Of a DNA stretch of 64,000 bases, positions 20,001 to 27,873 are shown in pieces. The DNA is from Kitasatospora arboriphila (GTDB lineage: Bacteria > Actinomycetota > Actinomycetes > Mycobacteriales > Mycobacteriaceae), in assembly GCF_000717275.1 (NCBI RefSeq), contig NZ_JNYV01000004.1:186001-250000 (forward strand). Direction: 5' to 3'. The stretch's first letter is position 1. The number at the start of each line of letters is the position of its first letter. Position numbers and translations under genes: made by a program. The notes under the pieces were generated by a model. It was not told the origin of the DNA. It saw only the letters and a list, made by a program, of their open reading frames with translations, and searched no databases.

Positions 20001-20961
20001 CCAGTCGATCGGTGAGCCCGGTACCCAGCTGACCATGCGTACCTTCCACCAGGGTGGCGTCGGCGACGACATCACCGGTGGTCTGCCGCGTGTGCAGGAG
20101 CTGTTCGAGGCCCGTGTCCCCAAGGGCAAGGCCCCGATCGCCGAGGTCTCCGGACGTATCCGGCTCGAGGATGATGATCGCTTCTACAAGATGACGATCA
20201 CGCCTGACGACGGTTCCGAAGAGGTTGTCTACGACAAGATCTCGAAGCGTCAGCGTCTGCGCGTCTTCAAGCACGACGACGGCAGCGAGCGTCTGCTCGC
20301 CGACGGCGACCACGTGGAGGTGGGACAGCAGCTCATGGAAGGTGCTGCCGATCCGCACGAGGTGCTGCGTGTGATGGGTCCGCGTCAGGTGCAGGTGCAC
20401 CTCGTCAACGAGGTCCAGGAGGTCTACCGGAGCCAGGGTGTGTCGATCCACGACAAGCACATCGAGACGATCGTTCGTCAGATGCTGCGTCGTGTGACGA
20501 TCATCGATTCCGGTGCCACCGAGTTCCTGCCCGGTTCGCTCACCGAGCGCGCCGAGTTCGAGGCGGCCAACCGTCGTGTCGTGGCCGAAGGCGGCGAGCC
20601 CGCTGCCGGACGTCCGGTGCTGATGGGTATCACCAAGGCATCGCTCGCGACCGAGTCGTGGTTGTCGGCGGCGTCGTTCCAGGAGACCACTCGTGTGCTC
20701 ACCGATGCGGCCATCAACAGCCGTAGCGACAAGCTCATCGGTCTCAAGGAGAACGTGATCATCGGTAAGCTCATCCCGGCCGGAACCGGTATCAACCGGT
20801 ACCGGAACATCCAGGTGCAGCCGACCGAAGAAGCACGTGCGGCCGCGTACGCGGTGCCGTCGTACGACGACACCTACTACAGCCCGGACGGCACCTTCGG
20901 TGCCCCGTCGGGTGCGGCTGTCCCGCTAGACGATTACGGCTTCAGCAGCGACTACCGGTAA
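17005..20961 (+). CDS. rpoC: RNA polymerase beta' subunit
   Basis: This 1318-residue protein is the beta' subunit of RNA polymerase. The N-terminal zinc site ([20 protein letters not shown], about residues 60-79) is intact. So is the catalytic [14 protein letters not shown] motif (about 533-546) that binds the two active-site magnesium ions. The bridge-helix and trigger-loop region follows. The second zinc site (residues around [15 protein letters not shown]) is also present. The GTG start at 17005 has GAAAGG upstream. The end DYGFSSDYR is typical of mycobacterial-type RpoC. The 75-base gap after rpoB indicates one transcription unit, closed by the hairpin at 20973. Confidence 0.97.
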   Translation: MLDVNFFDELKIGLATADDIHNWSFGEVKKPETINYRTLKPEKDGLFCEKIFGPTRDWECYCGKYKRVRFKGIICERCGVEVTRAKVRRERMGHIELAAPVTHIWYFKGVPSRLGYLLDLAPKDLEKIIYFAAYVITAVDDELRHNEKSTLEAEMEVEKKGVADQRDADLEERAKKLEEDLAELEREGAKADARRKVKDAGEREMRRIRDTAQRALDDLEEIWDKFVKLAPKQMIIDEKLYRELQDRYGEYFTGAMGAEAIKRLLEDFDIAAEAEILRDTIRNGKGQKKLRALKRLKVVAAFHQSGNSPLGMVLDAVPVIPPELRPMVQLDGGRFATSDLNDLYRRVINRNNRLKRLIDLGAPEIIVNNEKRMLQESVDALFDNGRRGRPVTGPGNRPLKSLSDLLKGKQGRFRQNLLGKRVDYSGRSVIVVGPQLKLHQCGLPKLMALELFKPFVMKRLVDLNQAQNIKSAKRMVERQRPAVWDVLEEVIAEHPVLLNRAPTLHRLGIQAFEPQLVEGKAIQLHPLVCEAFNADFDGDQMAVHLPLSAEAQAEARILMLSSNNILSPASGRPLAMPRLDMVTGLFHLTTLKEEAVGAYTASTDGDIERGVYSTPAEAQMAVDRGLLSVQAPIKVRLTHQRPPATIERERFPEGWKFGTPWEIHTTLGRVLFNELLPNDYPFVNEQMPKKRQATIINDMAERYPMIVVAQTVDKLKDAGFYWATRSGVTIAMSDVLVSPDKKQILDKYEERADGLERKFQRGALTGAERRDALVEIWKQATEEVGAAMEAHYPDDNPIPMIVKSGAAGNMTQIRSLAGMKGLVTNPKGEFIPRPIKSSFREGLTVAEYFINTHGARKGLADTALRTADSGYLTRRLVDVSQDVIVRETDCGTERGINTIIAEKQSDGSLIRDAHVETSTFARTLATDAVDENGNVIIERGHDLGDPAIEALLEAGISQVKVRSVLTCSTGTGVCATCYGRSMATGKLVDIGEAVGIVAAQSIGEPGTQLTMRTFHQGGVGDDITGGLPRVQELFEARVPKGKAPIAEVSGRIRLEDDDRFYKMTITPDDGSEEVVYDKISKRQRLRVFKHDDGSERLLADGDHVEVGQQLMEGAADPHEVLRVMGPRQVQVHLVNEVQEVYRSQGVSIHDKHIETIVRQMLRRVTIIDSGATEFLPGSLTERAEFEAANRRVVAEGGEPAAGRPVLMGITKASLATESWLSAASFQETTRVLTDAAINSRSDKLIGLKENVIIGKLIPAGTGINRYRNIQVQPTEEARAAAYAVPSYDDTYYSPDGTFGAPSGAAVPLDDYGFSSDYR

Positions 20962-20972
20962 CCAGCGCAACT

Positions 20973-21008
20973 CAAAGCGGGCGTCCTCTTCGGAGGGCGC
21001 CCGCTTTG
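20973..21008 (+). terminator. rpoBC terminator with UUCG tetraloop
   Basis: The arms 20973-20983 (CAAAGCGGGCG) and 20998-21008 are perfect complements. They are extended inward by TCCTC/GAGGG (one G-T wobble) around a TTCG loop. This gives a 16-bp stem closed by the very stable UUCG tetraloop, 12 bases after the rpoC stop, followed by TGTTGT. Confidence 0.88.
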
Positions 21009-21914
21009 TGTTGTCACCCCGCCCCGCCCCGCCCCGCCCCGCCCCGCCCCGCCCCGCCCCCCCCCACTCCCCCCCCCCCCCTCTATACGTTCACGTCTGA
21101 CCTCGACCAACTCGATCGCCATGTCCGCGACACGGAGATCTATCGGCGCACAGTGCTTGCGGCCGCAGACAACGGTGAACCGAACAAAGCCATCAGTCAC
21201 TGGTCGGCGGCGGTCCTGCACGGATTGCCGGTTCTCGATGGTGACTCTTCCCGTGTGCATTTCACCGCGAACCGAATCGGGGGAGGCCGCCGCAGAGGCC
21301 GGGCATGCGTTGTGCACGGCTCGACATGGGAGACCGACGAGGTGACGATGATCGGCGAGTTCCTCGTCACCTCGCAGGCCAGGACGGCAGTAGACGTCGC
21401 GCGGTCCGGGACATTCTTCCAAGCCGTCTGTGTGTTCGACGGAGCGCTGAACGCCGGCGTGCCCCGTGGTGAACTCGAGTCGGTGTTGCGACGAAGCGTC
21501 GGCCGTACCGGCATCTCTGTCGCTCGCGCGGCGCTCGCAGTGGCAGACGGGAAGTCCGAGAGCATCGGGGAGTCACTGTCGCGCGCTCTGATACTGAGTT
21601 TCGGCGACATCCCGCTGCCTCGTCTGCAGCACAGATTCCTGGCCGGTGACGGAACCTTTGTGGCGCGCACCGACTTCGACTGGGGCGGGCTGGTCGCGGG
21701 AGAGTTCGACGGCTACGCCAAGTACATCCGCTACCTTCGTCCGGACGAAACAACCGAGCGGGCCTACGAGCGCGAGAAATGGCGTGAGCAGAGGCTGCAT
21801 TGCATCGGAGTCGTTGTGGTGCGCTGGAACTGGAGCGATCTTCAGAACCCGGAGCGTCTGCGTCGCATCCTGGTGGACGCGCTGACCGCACACGGGCTGA
21901 TGCCGTCCGCCTGA
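21006..21914 (+). CDS. AbiEi/DUF559-like protein, probably 5'-truncated
   Basis: From about base 21084 this frame matches a large actinobacterial family of orphan AbiEi-like proteins with a Vsr/DUF559-type nuclease-like C-terminus. It has SHWSAAVLHGLPV, an SQARTAVDVARSG block, then ARTDFDWGGLVAGEFDGYAKY with EKWREQRL and VVVVRWNW. The D, ExD and K residues could form a PD-(D/E)xK core. Family members normally begin with a winged-helix domain of about 50 residues. Here that part is missing and the open frame instead runs back through the C-rich tract to a TTG at 21006, encoding meaningless Pro/Ala/Arg repeats. The first reasonable internal start is GTG 21153. No AbiEii toxin gene is adjacent. 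It is probably a decaying or slipped gene. Confidence 0.6.
   Translation: MCCHPAPPRPAPPRPAPPPPTPPPPLYTFTSDLDQLDRHVRDTEIYRRTVLAAADNGEPNKAISHWSAAVLHGLPVLDGDSSRVHFTANRIGGGRRRGRACVVHGSTWETDEVTMIGEFLVTSQARTAVDVARSGTFFQAVCVFDGALNAGVPRGELESVLRRSVGRTGISVARAALAVADGKSESIGESLSRALILSFGDIPLPRLQHRFLAGDGTFVARTDFDWGGLVAGEFDGYAKYIRYLRPDETTERAYEREKWREQRLHCIGVVVVRWNWSDLQNPERLRRILVDALTAHGLMPSA
21017..21081. repeat. (CCCCG)n and poly-C simple sequence tract
   Basis: The + strand carries eight perfect GCCCC units in tandem (21021-21060) after an initial CCCC. A run of nine C (21057-21065), the spacer ACT and a run of thirteen C (21069-21081) follow. The complementary strand is a chain of at least ten G4+ runs that could fold into G-quadruplexes. 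The tract begins 8 bases after the rpoC terminator and ends inside the 5' part of the next open frame. Such tracts slip during replication and are also error-prone in sequencing. Confidence 0.9.
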
Positions 21915-21919
21915 CTGTG

Positions 21920-22002
21920 AATTCGCGCCGCCTACCGGCATGCGCGCCTGTTGCAAGCGGCGCACGCGCAGGCAAGCGGCGCGAATTTTGGGGTGGGGGG
22001 GG
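21920..22002. repeat. Inverted repeat and G-tract between convergent genes
   Basis: AATTCGCGCCGC (21920-21931) and its exact complement (21976-21987) form 12-bp arms around a 44-base loop. The loop and right arm contain the direct repeat GCAAGCGGCGC (21953-21963, 21972-21982). It is followed by GGGGTGGGGGGGG at 21990-22002. The hairpin may terminate the AbiEi-like gene and the leftward VOC gene. The G-tract mirrors the C-tract on the gene's other side. Confidence 0.6.
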
Positions 22003-22029
22003 CGAGCGGAGCCAGCGGCGGGGAGCCGG

Positions 22030-22401
22030 TCAGGCGTAGCGGTACGGGAGGTACTGGACGGCCCAGTGGTTGCCATCGGGATCGTCGAACGAAAGGAAGT
22101 GGCCCCAGGCCTGGACGTCGACCTCACCGGGTTCGATGCCGACGGACCGGAGGTGGGTCTGGGCCTCGTTGATGTCGGAGACACAGACCTGCAGGCCTTT
22201 GACAGAACCTGGTGCGGCTTCGGTGAGGCCTTTGCCGAAGGCGATGGAGCACGCTGAACCGGGAGGCGTCATCTGTACGAACCGGACGTCGTCCGACACG
22301 ACGTGATCGTGGTCGACGTTGAATCCGATCTTCTCGTAGAAGTCGCGGGTGCGGTCGACGTCGGTGACGGGCAGGATGACGAGTTCGAGTGTCCAGTCCA
22401 T
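22030..22401 (-). CDS. VOC family (glyoxalase/bleomycin-resistance fold) protein
   Basis: This 123-residue single VOC module starts MDWTLELVILPVTDVDRTRDFY, the first beta-alpha unit of the fold. It ends with GHFLSFDDPDGNHWAVQYLP, the usual second-half signature with the metal-ligand Glu replaced by Gln in WAVQYLP. Such proteins act as glyoxalase-like enzymes, dioxygenases or drug-binding proteins; the substrate cannot be predicted. A strong GGAGGAG lies just upstream of the ATG. It is the only gene between the AbiEi-like gene and the DUF1905 gene and appears monocistronic. Confidence 0.85.
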   Translation of the reverse strand: MDWTLELVILPVTDVDRTRDFYEKIGFNVDHDHVVSDDVRFVQMTPPGSACSIAFGKGLTEAAPGSVKGLQVCVSDINEAQTHLRSVGIEPGEVDVQAWGHFLSFDDPDGNHWAVQYLPYRYA

Positions 22402-22488
22402 GATGTGCTCCTCCGGTTGTGGCTGTCGGTTGCTGGTGAAACAAGGTTCTCAGCAATCGCGGACACATCCGGTCCTAATTGTGAACTT

Positions 22489-22779
22489 TCAGCGAATGAT
22501 CTCCACCGTTACCGTGACCACGTCACCTTCGGCGGCTCCGACTGCTCGGCGGACTGGCTTCTTCACCGGCAGAACGTAGGTGCCGCGTTTGGAGTCCGGA
22601 AAGATCGATGTTTGCCACTCGGTCTCATCGATCGAGACGGACACCCGGATCGATCCGAATCCGGGACCCGGCTCCACGGTTGCCCGAATCTCGTCGGCGG
22701 AGTCCGCGGGCAGCGAGACGAAGTGCCACGCTCCCATCTCCGGAGCAGTCCAGATCTCGGCGTCGAACGTGATGATCAC
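22489..22779 (-). CDS. DUF1905 family protein
   Basis: This 96-residue protein matches the DUF1905 beta-barrel family. It has the start TFDAEIW, the central GAWHFVSLPADSADEIRA, the block GSIRVSVSIDETEWQTSIFPD and the ending GDVVTVTVEI. The family has no proven function and often occurs alone or fused to YdeI/OmpD-associated sequence. It lies 30 bases downstream of the leftward SDR gene and could be the last gene of that operon. It has no signal peptide, so it is probably cytoplasmic. Confidence 0.82.
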   Translation of the reverse strand: MIITFDAEIWTAPEMGAWHFVSLPADSADEIRATVEPGPGFGSIRVSVSIDETEWQTSIFPDSKRGTYVLPVKKPVRRAVGAAEGDVVTVTVEIIR

Positions 22780-22809
22780 CTCGATAGTGTGGCCCAGAGC
22801 TCTGACGTC

Positions 22810-23607
22810 TCAGTAGTACACCGGTCCGGGAACGCCGCCACCTGCTGCGATGGCGTCCCCGGTGATCGCGACACTGCGCGGTGAGGCCAAGAATGCGACC
22901 ACGTCGGCCACCTCGGATGCGTCGACGATCCGCCGGATCGAGTTGGTGGCCAGTTCGTTCTCCAGGTCCGCGACGGCCACGCCGGACTCCGCCGACCGCT
23001 CCGCGAGTTGATAGGTGAGTCGCTGTGTCCGGGTACGGCCCGGGTGGACAACCGTGACATTGATGCCGTGCGGACCCAGCTCGTCGGCGAGGTTCTTGGT
23101 CAACGCCGCGACGCTCACGTTGCGGATGGTCTGGGCGATGGAGTTCGCCTGTCTCGCACCGAGACCGCTGATGTTGATGATCCGGCCCCAGCCCTGCTCG
23201 ATCAGATACGGCGCCACCGCTCGAGCGGTGCGCAGGTACCCGAGCACCTTGATCTCGACCTCTCGCCGGACGACGTCATCGGTGGTTGCCGCGAAGTCGG
23301 TCGGCTTGCCGGCGCTCCACGGTGTGGCCGCCGAGTTGACCAGGATGTCGATGCCGCCCAGCTCCGCGACCGTACGGGCCACGAGGTTCTGCACCGACGA
23401 GTCGTCACCGGTGTCGACGGATATCGCGATGGCTCGCCGGCCGGACTGCTGGGCGATGTCGGCGGCGGCGGTCTCCAGCGCCTCGACCCCGCGGGCGGCG
23501 ATCACGACGTCGGCACCCTCTGCGGCCAGGGCATGAGCGATCGCCAGGCCGATGCCCTTGCTGCCGCCCGTCACCAGTGCCCGTTTTCCGGTCAGACCCA
23601 GATCCAT
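22810..23607 (-). CDS. SDR family oxidoreductase, atypical active site
   Basis: This 265-residue Rossmann-fold protein has the N-terminal cofactor motif TGGSKGIG (about residues 13-20), NSAA and the C-terminal VVHPGRTRT region typical of short-chain dehydrogenases. The usual catalytic YxxxK is not present. The aligned stretch reads ARQANSIAQTIRNVSVAALTK (split here as ARQANSIAQ and TIRNVSVAAL), placing Arg and Val where Tyr and Lys should be. It ends GGGVPGPVYY. Its start abuts the MFS gene stop with no gap, so it is the last tightly linked gene of the leftward operon. An oxidoreductase role on the monooxygenase product is inferred from context only. Confidence 0.85.
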   Translation of the reverse strand: MDLGLTGKRALVTGGSKGIGLAIAHALAAEGADVVIAARGVEALETAAADIAQQSGRRAIAISVDTGDDSSVQNLVARTVAELGGIDILVNSAATPWSAGKPTDFAATTDDVVRREVEIKVLGYLRTARAVAPYLIEQGWGRIINISGLGARQANSIAQTIRNVSVAALTKNLADELGPHGINVTVVHPGRTRTQRLTYQLAERSAESGVAVADLENELATNSIRRIVDASEVADVVAFLASPRSVAITGDAIAAGGGVPGPVYY

Positions 23608-24831
23608 CTATGTACTCCTCGTGGTCGGTGAACTCATGCTCGTGTACTCGGGAACATACTTGCCCAACAGCACTGCGCCCCCGGCCGACAGCGCGGCCAC
23701 GGCGAAAACTGCCGCCGACAACGGGAACACGGCCGCGGACAACGCGATCGACAACGGGCCGACGAGGAAGCCGCTGTCGTGGGTCAGACGCCATGCGGCG
23801 AGGAACTCGGCCCGGCCGGTGCTCGGGGCGACGTCTGCACCGATGGTCATGATGACCCCGTTGCCGAGGCCGTTCCCGACACCCATCACCACCGCGACCG
23901 CAGTGAACGTGAAAAGCGTTGTGGTGAAGGGCAACAGAAGATACGACACCGACAGCACAACAATCGACGGCACCGCCACCAACGTGCGCCCGAAACGGTC
24001 CATCAGATGGCCTGCGGGGTAGGCGAACAGTACGTCGGCAGCGGCTCCCACACCGAAGAGGAGGCTGGCCACAGCCGGCGACAACCCGATGTGGCTGGCC
24101 CACAACGGCAAGATCGCATCGCGAGCACTGCGTGCCACGCCGAGCAACAGCGACCCCGCGCCGAGGGTCGCCAACAGCCGACCGTGTTCTGCGAAGACCT
24201 GGGAGATGTTGTGCGACTTCGACATCGGCCCGGCGCCCGGCGGGTCGGGGAGCCGGGCCATCATCGACCCGGCGACCACAATCGCTGTCAGCTGCACCAG
24301 GAATCCGCCGCGGGTACCGAACACGACGATGGCGCCGGCACCGAGGAGCGGTCCGACAAAGAAGCCGAGCCGCATCGCTCCGCCGAACAGCGACATCGCC
24401 CGCGCCCGCCAGGCGAACGGAACGGCCAGTGACAGGTAGTTCTGCCGCGCGAGGCCCCACACCGCATTGGCCAGCCCGACCGCAAAGATGCCCAGGCACA
24501 ACGTCCATACCGCAGGTGCGAGAAGGCACGCCAGCGCACCCGACGCCGCAAGCAGACTGGCCACGATGATCGAGCGCCGCTCACCGATCTTGGCGACGAT
24601 CTGCCCGGAACACGTGTCACCGACGACCTGGCCGAGTCCGACGATCGCCACGGTGAGGCCGGCCAGAGCTGCGGATGTGCCGAGCTCGAGGGCGGACAGC
24701 ACCATCACCGGCGCGGCCGCCCCCTGCCCGATCCCGTAGGCCGTCGCCGGCAGGTAGACGGTGCCGGCGAGCGATCTCAGGGGTCGTTCGACGCGTCCGG
24801 CCGTTGTCGCCGGATCGTCGATCGATGTCAT
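23608..24831 (-). CDS. MFS transporter
   Basis: This 407-residue protein of the major facilitator superfamily has about twelve hydrophobic segments, a loop motif AYPAGHLMDRFGR between helices in the C-terminal half and a shorter Arg/Ser counterpart KIGERRSI in the N-terminal half. It begins at the ATG at 24831, overlapping the monooxygenase stop by 4 bases, and ends directly before the SDR start. In this operon it may export a product or take up an alternative substrate. No closer family assignment is possible. Confidence 0.85.
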   Translation of the reverse strand: MTSIDDPATTAGRVERPLRSLAGTVYLPATAYGIGQGAAAPVMVLSALELGTSAALAGLTVAIVGLGQVVGDTCSGQIVAKIGERRSIIVASLLAASGALACLLAPAVWTLCLGIFAVGLANAVWGLARQNYLSLAVPFAWRARAMSLFGGAMRLGFFVGPLLGAGAIVVFGTRGGFLVQLTAIVVAGSMMARLPDPPGAGPMSKSHNISQVFAEHGRLLATLGAGSLLLGVARSARDAILPLWASHIGLSPAVASLLFGVGAAADVLFAYPAGHLMDRFGRTLVAVPSIVVLSVSYLLLPFTTTLFTFTAVAVVMGVGNGLGNGVIMTIGADVAPSTGRAEFLAAWRLTHDSGFLVGPLSIALSAAVFPLSAAVFAVAALSAGGAVLLGKYVPEYTSMSSPTTRST

Positions 24832-26165
24832 GCGCTGGCTGCCGCCGGCTCCTTCTCGACGGATCCGGACGGCAGTTCGATGCCGTAGTGGCCGCGGAGG
24901 GTGGATGCGGTGTAGTCGTCGCGGAAGCGGCCGCGGGCCTGCAGGATCGGGACGACGTGGTCGACGAAGTCCTCGAGGCCGCCGGGCAGGTAGGGAGGCA
25001 TGACGTTGAAGCCGTCGGCCGCACCCGCGTCCACCCAGGCGATGAGGTCGTCGGCGATCTGCTCCGGTGTCCCGGTGATGGTGCGATGGCCGCGGCCGCC
25101 GCCGAGGCGGCCGATCAACTCACGGATCGTGAGGTCTTCGGAGGCAGCGAGTTGACGTACCAGCGTCGATCGACTCTTGTGGCCCTGGATCTCCGATTCC
25201 GGAGGTAGGGGAGGCAGCCGGGAATCGAGTGGGAGGCCGGTGAGGTCGACGTTGAAGAAGTTCGACAGCTGGCCCAGCGCATAGTCGGGTGAGATCAGAT
25301 CGGTGAACTCACGTTCGAGGTCACGCGCTTCCTTCTCGGTGCTGCCGATGAACGGCACGATGCCCGGCAGGATCTGGAGCTCTTCGGTGCCGCGACCGTA
25401 GCGCGGGAGACGGCGTTTGAGGTCGCGATAGAAGTCCTGGCCCTCCGCTATGGTGCGCTGGGCGGTGAAGACCACCTCCGCGTAGCGGGCTGCGAGGTCT
25501 TTGCCGTCCTCAGATGATCCGGCTTGCACCAGCACCGGCCGACCTTGCGGTGATCGTGGCGAGTTGAGCGGGCCACGGACCCTGAACGCCTCTCCGACAT
25601 GGTTGATGGGGTGAACCCGCTCGGGGTCGGCGAAGATCGCGTTGTCGACGTCGAGCACCACGGCGTCGTCCTCCCAGCTGTCCCACAGCCGGTTCACGAC
25701 GTCGACGAACTCCTGGGCGCGGCGGTACCGGCCGGCGTGGTCGGGGATGGAGTCATAACCGAAGTTGAGAGCCTCTTGTTCCTGACCGGACGTGACGATG
25801 TTCCATCCTGCACGGCCCCCGCTGATGTGTTCGAGCGAGGCGAAGGCACGCGCCAACGTGTACGGGTGGTTGTAACCCGTTGAGGCAGTGGCGATCAGGC
25901 CGACCTTGCTGGTCCCGCCCGCGATGGCGGACAGCAGTGTGATCGGCTCGAAGATGGCCTGGGTGTTGCGGCGGATGTTGGGTCCCACGGCCAGGCCGTC
26001 GGCGAAGAACACCGAGTCGAGTTTCCCGCGTTCGGCGATCTGGCCCAGCCGCACGAAGTGGGCGACGTCGAGCACTTCGTGTTCGGAGGTGCGTGGATGA
26101 CGCCAGGCGGCCTCGTGATGGCCGACGCCCATCAAGAAGGCGTTCAGGTGCAGGGTGCGTGTCAT
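24828..26165 (-). CDS. LLM flavin-dependent monooxygenase (NtaA/SnaA/DszA type)
   Basis: This 445-residue protein belongs to the FMNH2-dependent group of the luciferase-like family that includes nitrilotriacetate, pristinamycin and sulfone monooxygenases. Typical blocks are LNAFLMGVGHHEAAWRHP at the start, RGKLDSVFFADGLAV, STGYNHPYTLARAFASLEHI, SGGRAGWNIVTS and QAGSSEDGKDLAARYAEVVF. It follows an ABC importer, as do SsuD-like enzymes in sulfonate operons, so it probably cleaves or oxygenates the imported compound. No flavin reductase is present in the operon, so reduced FMN must come from elsewhere. The 30-base spacing to the permease supports co-transcription. Confidence 0.9.
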   Translation of the reverse strand: MTRTLHLNAFLMGVGHHEAAWRHPRTSEHEVLDVAHFVRLGQIAERGKLDSVFFADGLAVGPNIRRNTQAIFEPITLLSAIAGGTSKVGLIATASTGYNHPYTLARAFASLEHISGGRAGWNIVTSGQEQEALNFGYDSIPDHAGRYRRAQEFVDVVNRLWDSWEDDAVVLDVDNAIFADPERVHPINHVGEAFRVRGPLNSPRSPQGRPVLVQAGSSEDGKDLAARYAEVVFTAQRTIAEGQDFYRDLKRRLPRYGRGTEELQILPGIVPFIGSTEKEARDLEREFTDLISPDYALGQLSNFFNVDLTGLPLDSRLPPLPPESEIQGHKSRSTLVRQLAASEDLTIRELIGRLGGGRGHRTITGTPEQIADDLIAWVDAGAADGFNVMPPYLPGGLEDFVDHVVPILQARGRFRDDYTASTLRGHYGIELPSGSVEKEPAAASA

Positions 26166-26195
26166 GTGATCAGTCCTAGTGTGATGTCGGGTGAT

Positions 26196-27071
26196 TCAGT
26201 TGGCGGCAGGTGTTCGCCAGCGAGAGAATCGGCGTTCGAGCAGAACGAGTACGTAGTTGAAGACGAGACCGACGAGCGCGATGGTGAGGATGCCGGCATA
26301 CATCTGCGGGATCTGGAAGTTGAGCTGGCTCGCCATGATCAGGTAGCCGAGTCCCGAACGCGCACCGACCATTTCGGCCGCGATGAGAACCAGGATCGAC
26401 GACGCGGCCGAGAGTCGGATGCCGGTGAAGATCGTCGGCAGTGCCGCGGGCAGGATCACCTTCTGGAACAGCCGGTACGCGGGAAGGCCCAGTGAGCGAG
26501 CAGATTTGATCAACAAGGGGTCAACTGTCCGCACACCCGAGATCGTGTTGAGCAGGATGGGGAAGATGCAGGCATAGGTCACCAGCGCGACCTTGGAGGT
26601 CTCGCCGATGCCGAGGATGAGCACGAAGACGGGGAGCAAGGCCAGTGCAGCTGTGTTGCGGAACAATTCGAGAACCGGGCTGAGGTACTGCGCAAGAGGC
26701 CGGTACCAGCCGATCAGGATGCCCAACGGCACGGCGAACACCACCGCGATGGCGAAGCCGCGCAGAGCTCGGCCCAGACTCGCGGAGATGTGCTCCCATA
26801 GTTGACCACTCTCGGCCAGGTCCACCAGAGCCTTCGCGACCACCGAGAACTCAGGGAGGAATGTTCGGTCGACCAGACCGATCCGCGGCGCGACCTCCCA
26901 GAATGCGACCAAGAGTACCAGGGCGATCGAACTCCGGAAGACCCAGGAGCCGGACTTGCGCAGTCTCCCTCCGACCCGGCGGGTGGGTGAGGCGACAGGA
27001 GTCGGAGCCGGGGATGCGATGTCCTTCGCCGGCGCCGGGCTCGAGACCTTTTCCAACGTGACACTAGACAT
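26196..27071 (-). CDS. ABC transporter permease (SsuC/TauC type)
   Basis: This 291-residue inner-membrane protein starts at the ATG at 27071. That start gives a polar N-terminus (MSSVTLEKVSSPAPAKD), first helix and five more helices. The frame is open further upstream, but that is shadow of the ATPase gene. The conserved EAA loop reads KSARSLGLPAYRLFQKVILP followed by AALPTIFTGIR, as in nitrate/sulfonate/taurine permeases. It overlaps the ATPase gene by 8 bases and sits between the ATPase and the monooxygenase. Confidence 0.9.
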   Translation of the reverse strand: MSSVTLEKVSSPAPAKDIASPAPTPVASPTRRVGGRLRKSGSWVFRSSIALVLLVAFWEVAPRIGLVDRTFLPEFSVVAKALVDLAESGQLWEHISASLGRALRGFAIAVVFAVPLGILIGWYRPLAQYLSPVLELFRNTAALALLPVFVLILGIGETSKVALVTYACIFPILLNTISGVRTVDPLLIKSARSLGLPAYRLFQKVILPAALPTIFTGIRLSAASSILVLIAAEMVGARSGLGYLIMASQLNFQIPQMYAGILTIALVGLVFNYVLVLLERRFSRWRTPAAN

Positions 27072-27873
27072 GGCTACCCACTCCGATCGTTTCGGCGGCG
27101 GCACCGGCCACCTCGGGACGCAACGACAGCCAGATCCGGTGCCGGTAGTCGCGGAACTGCTCAGATGAACGGATGTCGTCGACAGCATCCCGGTCGATGT
27201 CGATCGGCAGGATCTCCTTGATTCGACCGGGGCGTTCGGTGAGGATGGCAACCCGGTTGCCGAGATAGATGGCCTCGTCGATGCCGTGGGTGATGAACAG
27301 GATGGTCTTGCCCGTGGCCTTCCAGATCCGCAGGAGCTCGCCCTGCAACCCCTCGCGGGTCTGGGCGTCGAGTGCGGCAAACGGTTCGTCCATCAGCAGC
27401 ACTTCGGGGTCGTACGAGAGGCTGCGCGCAATCGCCACACGCTGTTTCATGCCACCCGACAACTCGTGGGGGTAGTGGTCGCCGAAGTTGCCGAGACCGA
27501 CGAGTCCGAGGTACTCATCGGCGATGGCCTTGCGCCGGCGACGCGAAATGCCCTTGGCCTCGAGGCCGAACTCCACATTCGCGCGGGCCGTGCGCCATGG
27601 CAGCAGCGCGTACTGCTGGAACACCACGCCCCGATCCAGTCCCGGCCCGGTGATGGGCTTTCCGTCCAGCAGGATCTCACCCGCAGTGGGCTTGGTGAGG
27701 CCGCCGACCAGGTCGAGCAGGGTGGACTTCCCGCTGCCGCTGGGGCCGACGAGGACAAGGAACTCGCCTTCGGCCGCAGAGATGCTGATGTCGTCGATGG
27801 CCACGAACTCGGGCTTGCCCGGCGCGGTGAACGACTTGCGCACCCCGCGCAGTTCCAGTTTGGGAGTGGTCAT
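27064..27873 (-). CDS. ABC transporter ATP-binding protein (SsuB/TauB type)
   Basis: This 269-residue ATPase energises the importer. Walker A GPSGSGKST (about residues 43-51), the Q-loop region FQQYALLPWRTARANVEFGL, the signature LSGGMKQRVAIARSL, Walker B VLLMDEPFAALDAQTR and the switch His in ITHGIDEA are all present. The block GLEAKGISRRRRKAIADEYL is typical of the nitrate/sulfonate/taurine subgroup. It overlaps the binding protein gene by 4 bases and the permease by 8, showing tight translational coupling. Confidence 0.93.
   Translation of the reverse strand: MTTPKLELRGVRKSFTAPGKPEFVAIDDISISAAEGEFLVLVGPSGSGKSTLLDLVGGLTKPTAGEILLDGKPITGPGLDRGVVFQQYALLPWRTARANVEFGLEAKGISRRRRKAIADEYLGLVGLGNFGDHYPHELSGGMKQRVAIARSLSYDPEVLLMDEPFAALDAQTREGLQGELLRIWKATGKTILFITHGIDEAIYLGNRVAILTERPGRIKEILPIDIDRDAVDDIRSSEQFRDYRHRIWLSLRPEVAGAAAETIGVGSHV

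Noticed and set aside
13576..20460. Very long open frames on the minus strand opposite rpoB and rpoC
   Set aside because: They are GC-bias shadows of two essential, fully conserved genes and encode Asp/His/Arg/Val-rich nonsense with no domain.
21017..21081. CRISPR array
   Set aside because: The repeats are 5 bases long without spacers; it is a simple sequence tract.
21006..21083. Pro/Ala/Arg-rich N-terminus as a genuine protein domain
   Set aside because: It is produced by the CCCCG repeat, starts from a TTG inside the terminator and has no counterpart in the family.
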